From the NCBI GenBank assembly GCA_035353395.1, contig DAOPZL010000009.1, forward strand, positions 15,202 to 79,201: a stretch of 64,000 nucleotides of DNA. The letters are read 5' to 3'. How positions within the stretch are numbered: position 1 is the stretch's first letter; the number at the start of each line of letters is the position of its first letter. The notes under the pieces were generated by a model. It was given only the letters and a program-made list of their open reading frames with translations, was not told the DNA's origin and did not search any database. The DNA comes from UBA1801 sp035353395 (GTDB taxonomy: Bacteria > Acidobacteriota > Holophagae > Holophagales > Holophagaceae). This document shows positions 1-7,305 of the stretch, piece by piece. The position numbers and the translations under genes are program-made.

Positions 1-107
1 GCAACTCGGGGGCGCTGCTGCTGTCTCGGGGCGACATAGGGGCTTCCGGATGGAGGATGTTGGTTTCCTGGCTTGCAGTGGCTTCCCGCGACTCGAAGAG
101 GTTGCCG
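1..107 (-). other. Window edge, possible 5' end of a further leftward gene
   Basis: Nothing certain lies here. On the minus strand, downstream of nrnA, an ATG at position 37 is preceded by GGAAG five bases upstream and opens a frame beginning MSPRDSSSAPEL that runs off the window. It could be the next gene of the fur-add-nrnA operon, but only twelve codons are visible and no family can be named. Confidence 0.25.
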
Positions 108-1100
108 TCAATTCTGGGCGGGGAGCTGGGCCAGAACCGCAGCGTCGACTCTAGTCTGAACCTGTTCAAGGGGCCCGTCCAGCTTCGCGCCGGAGGCGAG
201 GCGGTGGCCGCCTCCGCCGAACTGCCGGCATATCGCATTCACGTCGATTTTTCCCCGGCTGCGCAGGCTCGCCTTGATGCGTCCGTCGTCCGTCTCGTAG
301 AGGAGGGCGGCGACCTCCACGCCCCGGAGCCGCAGGGGTTCGTTCACCAGCCCGTCCATGTCCTCGTGGACGGCTCCGCAGGCCAGGAGGTCCTTCCGCC
401 GGAGGCTCAGGCAGCCGTAGCGGCCGTCTCCCAGGATGCGCAGGCTCTCGTAGGCCTTTCCGTAGAGCTTGAGCTTCTCCATGCGGTCCTGGTGGTAGAG
501 CTGCTGGTAGATCCCGGCCGGATCGGCGCCGTCCTCGATGAGGGCCGCCCCGATCCTGTGCACCCGGGGCGTGGCGTTGGAGAACCGGAAATTCCCCGTG
601 TCGTCGACGAGACCCGCATAGAGGGCGGTGACGATGGCCGCCGGCAGGGGCCGGGACATGCGCCCTTCCACGAGGTCGAAGACCAGTTCGGCGCTTGCGC
701 TGGCGTCGGGATCCGTGAAGTCCATGTCGAAGCTCCGCGAATCTGCCTTGAGGTGGTGGTCCAGGCAGATCTTCACCGCCTTGGATGCCGCGAAGGCCTC
801 CCGCATCGCGCCCATGCGGCCGGGTTCAGAGGCGTCCACCAGGACCCAGGCATCGGGCCAGGCGCCCAGCTCCTCGTGATCCTGCCGCGTCCGGAAGGTC
901 TCCACCCGCCCTTCCGGGTCGAGGAAGCCCAGGAAGGCCGGAAACACCGGCGTCACGACGACCCGGACCTCCTTCCCCAGGCCGCGCAGGTAGCAGGCCA
1001 GGGCCTGCACGGCCCCGATCCCGTCCACGTCGGGATTCTCGTGGGTGGCCAGGAGGATCCGCCGATGGGGACGGAGGCCGGCGCAGAACCGGGCCAGCAT
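108..1100 (-). CDS. nrnA: DHH/DHHA1 phosphoesterase, NrnA-like oligoribonuclease / pAp phosphatase
   Basis: A 330-residue cytoplasmic phosphoesterase of the DHH-DHHA1 family. These enzymes degrade very short RNAs (nanoRNA, pGpG) and often 3'-phosphoadenosine 5'-phosphate. Visible signatures are HENPDVDG near residue 20 (metal-binding Asp pair), VDASEP, the DHH triplet near residue 114 (CLDHHLKAD), GLVDDTGNFRF, and the C-terminal DHHA1 motif GGGGHRLASG. Start choice: ATG at 1100 gives the usual family length and has GGAGG 11 nt upstream. An in-frame TTG at 1184 has AGGAG 6 nt upstream and overlaps the add stop codon (TTGA), so a 358-residue form translationally coupled to add is also possible. 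It is the third gene of fur-add-nrnA. The family is clear; whether it acts on nanoRNA, pAp or both cannot be told from sequence. Confidence 0.88.
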   Translation of the reverse strand: MLARFCAGLRPHRRILLATHENPDVDGIGAVQALACYLRGLGKEVRVVVTPVFPAFLGFLDPEGRVETFRTRQDHEELGAWPDAWVLVDASEPGRMGAMREAFAASKAVKICLDHHLKADSRSFDMDFTDPDASASAELVFDLVEGRMSRPLPAAIVTALYAGLVDDTGNFRFSNATPRVHRIGAALIEDGADPAGIYQQLYHQDRMEKLKLYGKAYESLRILGDGRYGCLSLRRKDLLACGAVHEDMDGLVNEPLRLRGVEVAALLYETDDGRIKASLRSRGKIDVNAICRQFGGGGHRLASGAKLDGPLEQVQTRVDAAVLAQLPAQN

Positions 1101-1180
1101 CGCGCGGCGCGCCTCCGTTGGGCGAGTGAACGATCGCGGCTTCCCGCAGGTCCGGAAGGGGGTTCCGATCCGGTGGAACC

Positions 1181-2248
1181 TCAAGGAAGCTCCTGGCGGG
1201 TCCCGGCGTTCTGGGGGATGAAGGCCTTCAGTTCACGGGCGACGTCCGCCAGCATGGACCGCTTGATGGCATAGGGCAGGAACGCGCTCTTGAAGCCCAT
1301 GAGGATGACTTCCTGGAGCTCCGCGAAGTTGAAGTGCAGCTCGTCCTGCAGGATCTTGAGCTCGCGGGAGCAGGTGGTCCCCGTCACCAGGCGGTTGTCC
1401 GTGTTGACCGTGACCCGGAGTCCGAGGTCGTAGAAGAGCCGGATGGGATGATCGGCCATCTTCTTGACGGCCCGGGTCTGGACGTTGGAGCTGGGGCACA
1501 TCTCCAGGGGGATCCGGTGGTCGTTGACGTAGTTGAGCAGGTCCCCGTCCTCGATGAGCCTCACGCCGTGGCCGATGCGGTGGGTCCCGCACTGGTGGAC
1601 GGCCTGGTGGATGCTCTCCGGCCCGTCGGCCTCCCCGGCGTGCAGGGTGCAGCTCATGTTGTTCGCGCGGACCCGTTCGAATGCCTCCTTGTGGTGCCTG
1701 GCTGGGAAGTTCGCCTCGGCTCCGGCCAGGTCGTAGCCCACGACGCCCTTGTTCTTGAAGGCCACCGTGAGGTCCGCCAGCTTGAGGGAGGACTCGGGAT
1801 CGACATGCCGCATGCCGCACACGAGGACGCCCGTCTGGATGGGATAGCGCCTCCGGGCTTCCTCCAGCCCCTCCAGCACTGCCTGGACGATGTGGTGCAG
1901 CGGAAGCCCCTTCTGCTGGTGGAGGATGGGGCTGTAGCGGACCTCGAGGTAGCGGACGTTCTCCAGGGCGGCGTCCTCGGCCAGTTCGAAGGCCGTGCGC
2001 ACGAGGGAGTCGTAGGTCTGCATCACCGACAGGGTGACGTCGAAGGCCTTCAGGTAGTCCACCAGGGACTTGCATTCCTCCCCCGCCTGGACGAACGGCC
2101 GGAGGGTATCCACCGAGTCGCCGGGCAGTTCCACCTTCTGCTGCTCGGCGAGCTCCAGGATCGTGGGGATGCGCAGGCTCCCGTCCAGGTGGACGTGGAG
2201 GTCGGTCTTGGGGAGCCGCTGGAAATCTTCGAAACTCAGGTCGGTCAT
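1181..2248 (-). CDS. add: Adenosine deaminase
   Basis: Hydrolyses adenosine or deoxyadenosine to inosine and ammonia in purine salvage; a zinc-dependent amidohydrolase of the usual length (355 aa). The zinc ligands and catalytic residues are in place: HVH at residues 18-20, HAGE at 203-206, the IGHGVRL histidine at 227, and NTDN around 284. The last motif reads NTDN rather than the common NTDD, a variant I recall from actinobacterial members and consistent with activity. It lies 7 bp after fur and just before nrnA, so the three are probably co-transcribed. A close relative such as adenine deaminase or a modified-nucleoside deaminase cannot be excluded, though the motif set fits adenosine deaminase best. 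Confidence 0.88.
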   Translation of the reverse strand: MTDLSFEDFQRLPKTDLHVHLDGSLRIPTILELAEQQKVELPGDSVDTLRPFVQAGEECKSLVDYLKAFDVTLSVMQTYDSLVRTAFELAEDAALENVRYLEVRYSPILHQQKGLPLHHIVQAVLEGLEEARRRYPIQTGVLVCGMRHVDPESSLKLADLTVAFKNKGVVGYDLAGAEANFPARHHKEAFERVRANNMSCTLHAGEADGPESIHQAVHQCGTHRIGHGVRLIEDGDLLNYVNDHRIPLEMCPSSNVQTRAVKKMADHPIRLFYDLGLRVTVNTDNRLVTGTTCSRELKILQDELHFNFAELQEVILMGFKSAFLPYAIKRSMLADVARELKAFIPQNAGTRQELP

Positions 2249-2255
2249 CGGATTC

Positions 2256-2765
2256 TCATGTGTGAAGCTGCGCCACGCGGTTCCGGATCTGCCCCTCGTC
2301 GGCCGTGTCTTTGCAGTTGTTGCAGAGCCCGAAGATCTGGAGGCTGTGGTGCATGGGTTTGAAGGCGTGCTCCCCGCAGATGTTCTCCTGGAGGGTCTCC
2401 AGGTCGGGGCGGAAGAACTCGATCACCTTGCCGCAGTTCAGGCAGATCAAGTGGTCGTGGTGCTCGTTTTCCCGGGCCGCCTCGTAGTTCGCGTGGCCGG
2501 AGCCCAGGCTGTCCTTGCGGACGAGGCCGCACTGGACGAGGAGGTCCAGGGTCCGGTAGACGGTCGCCCGGCTGATGTCCCCCCCCCTGGCCCGGAGGCC
2601 GGCGTGCAGGGTTTCCGCGTCGAAGTGGCTGTCCCGGTTGAAGATGGCATTCAGGATCGCCATGCGCTCGCCAGTCAGTTTCAGTTTCTTGCCGCGCAGG
2701 AATCCCTCGAAGCGCAGCTCTTCCTGCGTAGGGGACTTGCGGGAAGCAGGGCTGTTCGACCCCAT
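2256..2765 (-). CDS. fur: Fur-family metal-responsive repressor (Fur/PerR type)
   Basis: A 169-residue Fur-superfamily DNA-binding regulator. The N-terminal winged helix contains ISRATVYRTLDLL (residues 64-76). The C-terminal dimerisation domain has the HHDHL metal site (102-106) and two CxxC pairs for structural zinc, C108/C111 and C148/C151. Retained CxxC zinc sites fit both Fur and PerR; I cannot assign Fe, Mn/peroxide or Zn sensing from sequence. The ATG at 2765 has a GGAG Shine-Dalgarno. The N-terminal tail before the fold is about 15 residues longer than usual and serine/proline-rich. It is the first gene of a leftward operon with add and nrnA and is divergent from a gene at 2863, so the 97-bp gap may carry an autoregulated promoter pair. 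Confidence 0.85.
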   Translation of the reverse strand: MGSNSPASRKSPTQEELRFEGFLRGKKLKLTGERMAILNAIFNRDSHFDAETLHAGLRARGGDISRATVYRTLDLLVQCGLVRKDSLGSGHANYEAARENEHHDHLICLNCGKVIEFFRPDLETLQENICGEHAFKPMHHSLQIFGLCNNCKDTADEGQIRNRVAQLHT

Positions 2766-2812
2766 GGAAATCTCCAGGAAAGTTGTCTGAAGAAGAGATA
2801 CACTGAATCCTC

Positions 2813-2841
2813 TTGCTCGATGACTAGCTTAAATTATAGTC
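2813..2841 (+). promoter_or_regulatory. Candidate sigma70 promoter with overlapping dyad upstream of the tautomerase-like gene
   Basis: TTGCTC at 2813-2818 and TATAGT at 2835-2840 are separated by 16 bp and sit about 20 bp before the gene start at 2863. The pairing arms GACTA and TAGTC (2822-2826 and 2837-2841) overlap spacer and -10, as an operator would. The dyad does not match a classical Fur 7-1-7 box well. The call rests on eye inspection only. Confidence 0.4.
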
Positions 2842-2862
2842 GCCGTATTTATGGGAGTCGAA

Positions 2863-3423
2863 ATGCCACTGGTCAAGATTCAGGGGGTACGGCTATCCGC
2901 CGACCTGAAGAAGCGAATCGGTGATCACATCATCGACGCCTTCCATCGTGAAGGCATTCCGGGCAGCTCCGTGATCGTAGTCTACTCCCGCGAGGACGTG
3001 GACATCCTCCTGGACGGGGGCTACCTGATCGAGTCGACGGTCGACCCGTCGCCCCAGGCCCCGCGCCCGGCCCTGGAGGCGCCGGCTCAGGCCTCGGCCG
3101 AGGTCCTGGACGAGTTCAAGACCCGGTCCCGCAGGACCAAGGCCGAACTGGCGGACCTGAAGGCCCAGCTGGTGAACAGCCTGCAGAACAACCCCGCGCT
3201 TTCGAGCTTCCAGGCCCAGGAAGAGCTGGGCCTCAAGGACTGCGACTGGGCGCCCGCCACGCTGCGCCGCTTCTTCTCGGAGCTGGAGGAGGAAGGCCTG
3301 ATCACCAAGCAGGGCCAGAAGCGGGGGACCCGCTACGTCTGGAAGGGCTTCCCCCAGCAGGCCCAGGACCTCGCGCCCAGGCTGGTGAAGAGGCCGGAAG
3401 CGACGGAAGACGCGGAGGCATAG
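2863..3423 (+). CDS. Tautomerase-like N-terminal domain fused to a winged-helix-like domain
   Basis: Product of 186 residues. The start at 2863 is chosen over an ATG at 2851 because GGGAG lies five bases upstream and it yields Met-Pro: in 4-oxalocrotonate tautomerase relatives, Pro1 after Met removal is the catalytic base. Residues 1-60 (MPLVKIQGVRLSADLKK onward, a conserved-looking LLDGG near 50) resemble that fold. A proline/alanine-rich linker follows, then a helical, charged stretch (about 85-115), then residues 115-178 that look like a winged helix ending in EEEGLITKQGQKRGTRYVW. It could be a ligand-sensing DNA-binding protein or an enzyme with an accessory domain. It is divergent from fur. 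Both domain calls are recognition by eye, not database-confirmed. Confidence 0.6.
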   Translation: MPLVKIQGVRLSADLKKRIGDHIIDAFHREGIPGSSVIVVYSREDVDILLDGGYLIESTVDPSPQAPRPALEAPAQASAEVLDEFKTRSRRTKAELADLKAQLVNSLQNNPALSSFQAQEELGLKDCDWAPATLRRFFSELEEEGLITKQGQKRGTRYVWKGFPQQAQDLAPRLVKRPEATEDAEA

Positions 3424-3448
3424 GCCCCCTGTCCCGAGGGCATCCTGC

Positions 3449-4585
3449 ATGCTTTTCGATTCCCCCAGCTCCTTCGGACGCTCCTTCCGGATCCTGACCT
3501 TCGGCGAGAGCCATGGACCGGCGGTGGGCGTCGTCCTGGACGGCGTGAAGCCCGGCCTCCCTTTCGACGCGGCGGCGATCCAGCGGGAGCTGGACCGCCG
3601 CCGTCCCGGCCAGTCGGAGCTGGTCACTCCGCGTTCCGAGGCCGACCGGGTGCAGGTCCTCTCGGGCGTCCACGAAGGCCGGACCACGGGGCACCCCATC
3701 GCGCTCGTGGTGTTCAACCAGAACCTGCGCAGCGGCGACTATGCCGGCATCCGGGACCTCTTCCGGCCAGGCCACGCCGACCTGACCTACGAGCGGAAGT
3801 ACGGCTTGAGGGATCCCCGGGGAGGGGGACGGTCCAGCGGCCGCGAAACCTTGGCCCGGGTGGCGGCCGGAGCCTGGGCCAAGCAGCAGCTCGCGCCCCT
3901 GGGCGTCCGGATCAGGGGCTTCAACCGGGAGATCGCGGGCCTCGCCGGCGGGAGCCTGGACTGGGATTTCGTCGAGCGGAATCCCCTGAGGGTGGCGGAT
4001 CCCGGGACTTTCGAGGCCCAGAAGGCCCTGGTGGAAGCGGCCAGGGCCGACCACGACTCCGTGGGAGGTGTCACGGAGGTCTGGATCGAGGGGCTGCCCC
4101 TCGGCCTGGGGGATCCCGCTTTCGCCAAGCTGGACGCCTTGCTGGCCTATGCCTGCATGAGCATCGGGGCGGTGAAGGGGGTGGAGATCGGCGCGGGTTT
4201 CGCGGCGGCGCGCATGCGCGGCTCCGGGAACAACGATCCGATCGGGCCGGAGGGTCCGCTCAAGAACGATGCGGGCGGAGTCCTCGGCGGCATCTCCGAC
4301 GGTGCTCCGGTGATCCTGCGCCTCGCGGTGAAGCCCACCCCGTCCATCGCCCGGATCCAGCGGACCGTCGACCGGGCGGGGCGGGAATCCGAGATCACGG
4401 TCCAGGGCCGCCACGACCCCTGCATCGCCCCCAGGATCGTGCCCGTGGCGGAGGCCATGTGCGCCCTGGTCGTCTACGACCTGTGGCTCACCCAGCAGGA
4501 TCTCGTCGAGGGAGCCCTCCCCGCGGCGGGCGAGTGGGACTGGGCCGCGGTGGACACCCTGCTGGGGCAGGCTCCGGCGCCCTGA
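3449..4585 (+). CDS. aroC: Chorismate synthase
   Basis: Catalyses the last step of the shikimate pathway, converting 5-enolpyruvylshikimate 3-phosphate to chorismate with reduced FMN. The 378-residue length is typical. Signatures include FGESHGPAVGVVLDG near residue 19, RRRPGQSELVTPRSE, SGVHEGRTTGHPIA, the DLTYERKYGLRDPRGGGRSSGRET region (positions about 3779-3850), and a C-terminal VAEAMCALVVYD stretch. It follows the tautomerase-like gene by 25 bp. A DAHP synthase gene for the first pathway step lies at 16.7 kb, though not in the same operon. Confidence 0.96.
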   Translation: MLFDSPSSFGRSFRILTFGESHGPAVGVVLDGVKPGLPFDAAAIQRELDRRRPGQSELVTPRSEADRVQVLSGVHEGRTTGHPIALVVFNQNLRSGDYAGIRDLFRPGHADLTYERKYGLRDPRGGGRSSGRETLARVAAGAWAKQQLAPLGVRIRGFNREIAGLAGGSLDWDFVERNPLRVADPGTFEAQKALVEAARADHDSVGGVTEVWIEGLPLGLGDPAFAKLDALLAYACMSIGAVKGVEIGAGFAAARMRGSGNNDPIGPEGPLKNDAGGVLGGISDGAPVILRLAVKPTPSIARIQRTVDRAGRESEITVQGRHDPCIAPRIVPVAEAMCALVVYDLWLTQQDLVEGALPAAGEWDWAAVDTLLGQAPAP

Positions 4586-4588
4586 AGC

Positions 4589-4616
4589 TTGACGGGGAGA
4601 AAAAAAGGCGAATACT
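4589..4616 (+). promoter_or_regulatory. Candidate promoter for the SPL-like radical SAM gene
   Basis: TTGACG (4589-4594) and AATACT (4611-4616) are spaced by 16 bp. The expected transcription start falls on or next to the ATG at 4623, and no Shine-Dalgarno is visible, so the mRNA may be leaderless. Confidence 0.45.
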
Positions 4617-4622
4617 TGCGGT

Positions 4623-5531
4623 ATGTCTTCGTCCTTGTTCCCTTCCGAGACTTCCCCGGTCCTTATCAAGGATCTGAGCGTGGAGCCGGAGGAGGCCAGG
4701 AGCATCCTGCGCCCCCAGCGGGACGACCAGTATGGCTTCGGCTATACCCTCAGCCCATACCGGGGATGCGCCCACGGATGCCGATACTGCTTCCTGAGGG
4801 AATACCCGAACGCCGTCCACGGTCCCGGCGAATGGGGCGGCTGGGTGACGCCCAAGCTCAACGCCCCCGGGCTGCTCTGGTCCCAGCGGCACAGGCTCCA
4901 CGAGCAATCCGTCTTCCTCTCCACCGCCACGGATCCCTACCAGCCCATCGAGCGCGAATTCCATCTCACGCGCGCGTGCCTGGAGGTGCTCCTGGACTGC
5001 CTCACCACCCAGGTGCTCCTGCATACCCGGTCCCCACTGGTGGTGAAGGACCTCGATCTCCTGAAGAGGTTCGGCGACCGGCTCGTCGTGGGCTTCTCCA
5101 TCCCCACGGACGACGACACGGTGAGGCAGGTGGTGGAACCCAAGGCCCCGCCGATCCCCAGCCGGTGGGCCGCCGTGGAGAGGCTCGCCAGGGCGGGGAT
5201 CCGGGTGAACCTCGCCGCGACCCCGCTGATGCCCATGACGGATCCGGAAGGATTCGCCCGCCGGGCCCGGGAAAGCGGCGTCTCGAACCTCTGGGTGGGC
5301 TCCCTGAGGCTGCTGAGGAACGACCCCTTCTATGACGTGCTGGTCCGCAACCGCTGGCTGAAGGTGCTCGACCAGGACTATGTCGAGGAGATCCGCGGGA
5401 TCCTGACGGAGGCCTTGCCCCAGGCCCGGCACCGCAGACGCCGGGCGCCGAGGCCGTCCCGTGCCCGGCCGGCCGTGCCGAAGCTGGTCCCGCCCAGGCC
5501 TGTGCAGCCCGGGCTGTTCGATCTTCTGTAG
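4623..5531 (+). CDS. Radical SAM protein of the spore-photolyase-like (SPL) family
   Basis: A 302-residue radical S-adenosylmethionine enzyme. The [4Fe-4S] motif is YRGCAHGCRYCFLREYP around residues 42-58, giving the canonical CxxxCxxC. Downstream LSTATDPYQPIEREF and the ending resemble the SPL-related Rv2578c-type proteins found in many non-sporulating bacteria, whose substrate is unknown. The C terminus is a basic Arg/Pro-rich tail (about residues 265-295) that may bind nucleic acid. No Shine-Dalgarno is visible; see the promoter entry. Neighbours are aroC upstream and dnaX 83 bp downstream. True thymine-dimer repair activity should not be assumed. Confidence 0.82.
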   Translation: MSSSLFPSETSPVLIKDLSVEPEEARSILRPQRDDQYGFGYTLSPYRGCAHGCRYCFLREYPNAVHGPGEWGGWVTPKLNAPGLLWSQRHRLHEQSVFLSTATDPYQPIEREFHLTRACLEVLLDCLTTQVLLHTRSPLVVKDLDLLKRFGDRLVVGFSIPTDDDTVRQVVEPKAPPIPSRWAAVERLARAGIRVNLAATPLMPMTDPEGFARRARESGVSNLWVGSLRLLRNDPFYDVLVRNRWLKVLDQDYVEEIRGILTEALPQARHRRRRAPRPSRARPAVPKLVPPRPVQPGLFDLL

Positions 5532-5614
5532 CGGGTTCCTCGGGAGTCTGCCGGGCGCGGTCCCGCGCCGCCGGGGAGCCATTCGGAGCGCAATCGTGTG
5601 ACAATGGCCTTTGC

Positions 5615-7243
5615 ATGAACACCCTCGCGCTCAAGTACCGACCCCGCCTGCTCGCGGACCTCGTAGGCCAGGAGGCGAGCGTCCGGGCCCTCGCCAATGC
5701 CTTGAAGCGGGCCCAGGCTTCCGGTTCCATCCATCACCAGGCCTTCCTGTTCGCGGGGGTCCGGGGGACCGGCAAGACGACCTCCGCCCGGATCCTGGCG
5801 CGCTCCCTGAACTGCAAGGAGGGACCGACGCCCACGCCGTGCGGGGTCTGCGACGCCTGCCTGGCCTCGGAGCAGCCGGACAGGAACCTGGACGTGATCG
5901 AGATCGACGCCGCCAGCCGTGCCTCGGTGGAGGATGCGCGCGCCCTGCGGGAACAGGTGCAGACGCGGCCGGCCTTCTGCCGCTACCGCGTCTACATCAT
6001 CGACGAGGTCCACATGCTGAGCCGCAGCGCCTTCGACGCGCTGCTGAAGATCCTGGAGGAGCCCCCGGCCCACGCGGTCTTCATCCTGGCGACCACGGAG
6101 CTCCAGGACGTGCCGGACACCATCAAGAGCCGGGTCCAGATCTACCCCTTCCGCCTCATGCCCGTGCCCGTCATCGAGGGCCGCCTGAAGTACATCTGCG
6201 AGCAGGAGGGCGTCTCCTTCAGCGAGGGATCCCTGCGGCTGCTGGCCGAAGCCGGGCAGGGGTCCATGCGCGACGCCCTGACGATCCTGGACCGCGTCAT
6301 CGCGGCGGGCGACGGCCGCGTGCTCGAGGACATCGTCCGGGAGCAGCTCGGCATCGTGCCCGCGGTCCGGGTGCAGGCGGTGCTCTCAGCGCTGCTGGAA
6401 GGGGATTCGTCGAGGATCCTGGACGAATGCCAGGCCCTGGCCTCCCTGGGCGCGGACTGGACGAGCTTCTGGCGGGAACTCATGCTGGCGTTCCGGGACC
6501 GGCTCGAGGCCGAGATCCGCCGCGGGGCCTTGCCCCACGAGGTGGTGCGGCTGGCCCGGATGCTCCACCTCCTGCTGCAGCGGGAGCGGGATCTCCGGGA
6601 CACCAGCCTGCCGCAGGTGGTCGTGGAACTGGCCCTCCTCACGGCCTCCCAGCTTCCCCACCTCGCGCCGCTGGATGCACTCGTCCCGTCCGGCCAGGCG
6701 ACCGGCTCCACGGGGCCCAAGTCCCCGGTCCGGCCCGCTCCCGTGCCTGCCCGCACCGCCCCGGCGGCTGGAGCCAGGCCGGAGGATCCCGGGCCGCGCC
6801 ACGCGGCGCCCAGCCGGGAACAGGCCCCGAAGCCCGCGGCGGTGCCGGCGGTTCCGCCCGAACCCGTGAAGGATCCGGCGGACATGGCCCAGTTGAGGAA
6901 AGCCTGTTCGGAGGCCTTGCGGGCCGCCCCGGGCGGCCTTCCCAGGACCCTGGCGTCCCTCCCCCACATGGCCACGTCGCTGCGCGTGGAGAACCGGACA
7001 CTCCAGTGGGTCTTCCCGGCCAATGTCCGGAACACCGTGCAGGATCTCGAACGGGAGAAGGCCAATCCGCATCTCCTGGAAGCTCTCCGGAAGGTCCTGC
7101 CCGGAATCGCCGGGATCGCCATCGCGTTCGACCAGGATTCCCAGGCCCGTCCGGAGGATGCGCTTCGGGCCGACAGCACCTTCCAGCGGCTCCTCCAGGA
7201 AACAGGGGGGGAGCTTCTAGAAATCCGGCAGACGAATGGATGA
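5615..7243 (+). CDS. dnaX: DNA polymerase III subunit gamma/tau (clamp loader ATPase)
   Basis: ATPase motor of the sliding-clamp loader. The AAA+ module shows Walker A GVRGTGKTT (near residue 50), the four-cysteine zinc site (C at about 68, then CGVCDAC), Walker B IIDEVHML (near 128) and a sensor-1 region ILATTELQDVPDTIKSR. A lid and oligomerisation domain run to about residue 350, followed by a Pro/Ala-rich linker (about 370-425) and a C-terminal domain. At 542 residues it is shorter than E. coli tau but normal for the phylum as I know it. I see no A-rich slippery heptamer, so a programmed gamma frameshift is not suggested. Start ATG 5615; GACAAT lies nine bases upstream. Confidence 0.95.
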   Translation: MNTLALKYRPRLLADLVGQEASVRALANALKRAQASGSIHHQAFLFAGVRGTGKTTSARILARSLNCKEGPTPTPCGVCDACLASEQPDRNLDVIEIDAASRASVEDARALREQVQTRPAFCRYRVYIIDEVHMLSRSAFDALLKILEEPPAHAVFILATTELQDVPDTIKSRVQIYPFRLMPVPVIEGRLKYICEQEGVSFSEGSLRLLAEAGQGSMRDALTILDRVIAAGDGRVLEDIVREQLGIVPAVRVQAVLSALLEGDSSRILDECQALASLGADWTSFWRELMLAFRDRLEAEIRRGALPHEVVRLARMLHLLLQRERDLRDTSLPQVVVELALLTASQLPHLAPLDALVPSGQATGSTGPKSPVRPAPVPARTAPAAGARPEDPGPRHAAPSREQAPKPAAVPAVPPEPVKDPADMAQLRKACSEALRAAPGGLPRTLASLPHMATSLRVENRTLQWVFPANVRNTVQDLEREKANPHLLEALRKVLPGIAGIAIAFDQDSQARPEDALRADSTFQRLLQETGGELLEIRQTNG

Positions 7244-7305
7244 ACATGTTATTTTTATCTTCCGAATTCTGGATAGCATAGCCATGTTCCGGTGGATCTG
7301 ATTTC

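Noticed and set aside
2822..2841. Classical Fur box between fur and the divergent gene
   Set aside because: The dyad has only five-base arms and lacks the GATAAT-type hexamers, so I list it merely as an unassigned operator candidate.
5615..7243. Programmed frameshift producing a gamma form of DnaX
   Set aside because: No A-rich slippery heptamer with a downstream hairpin is visible; the only homopolymer is a G-run near the 3' end.
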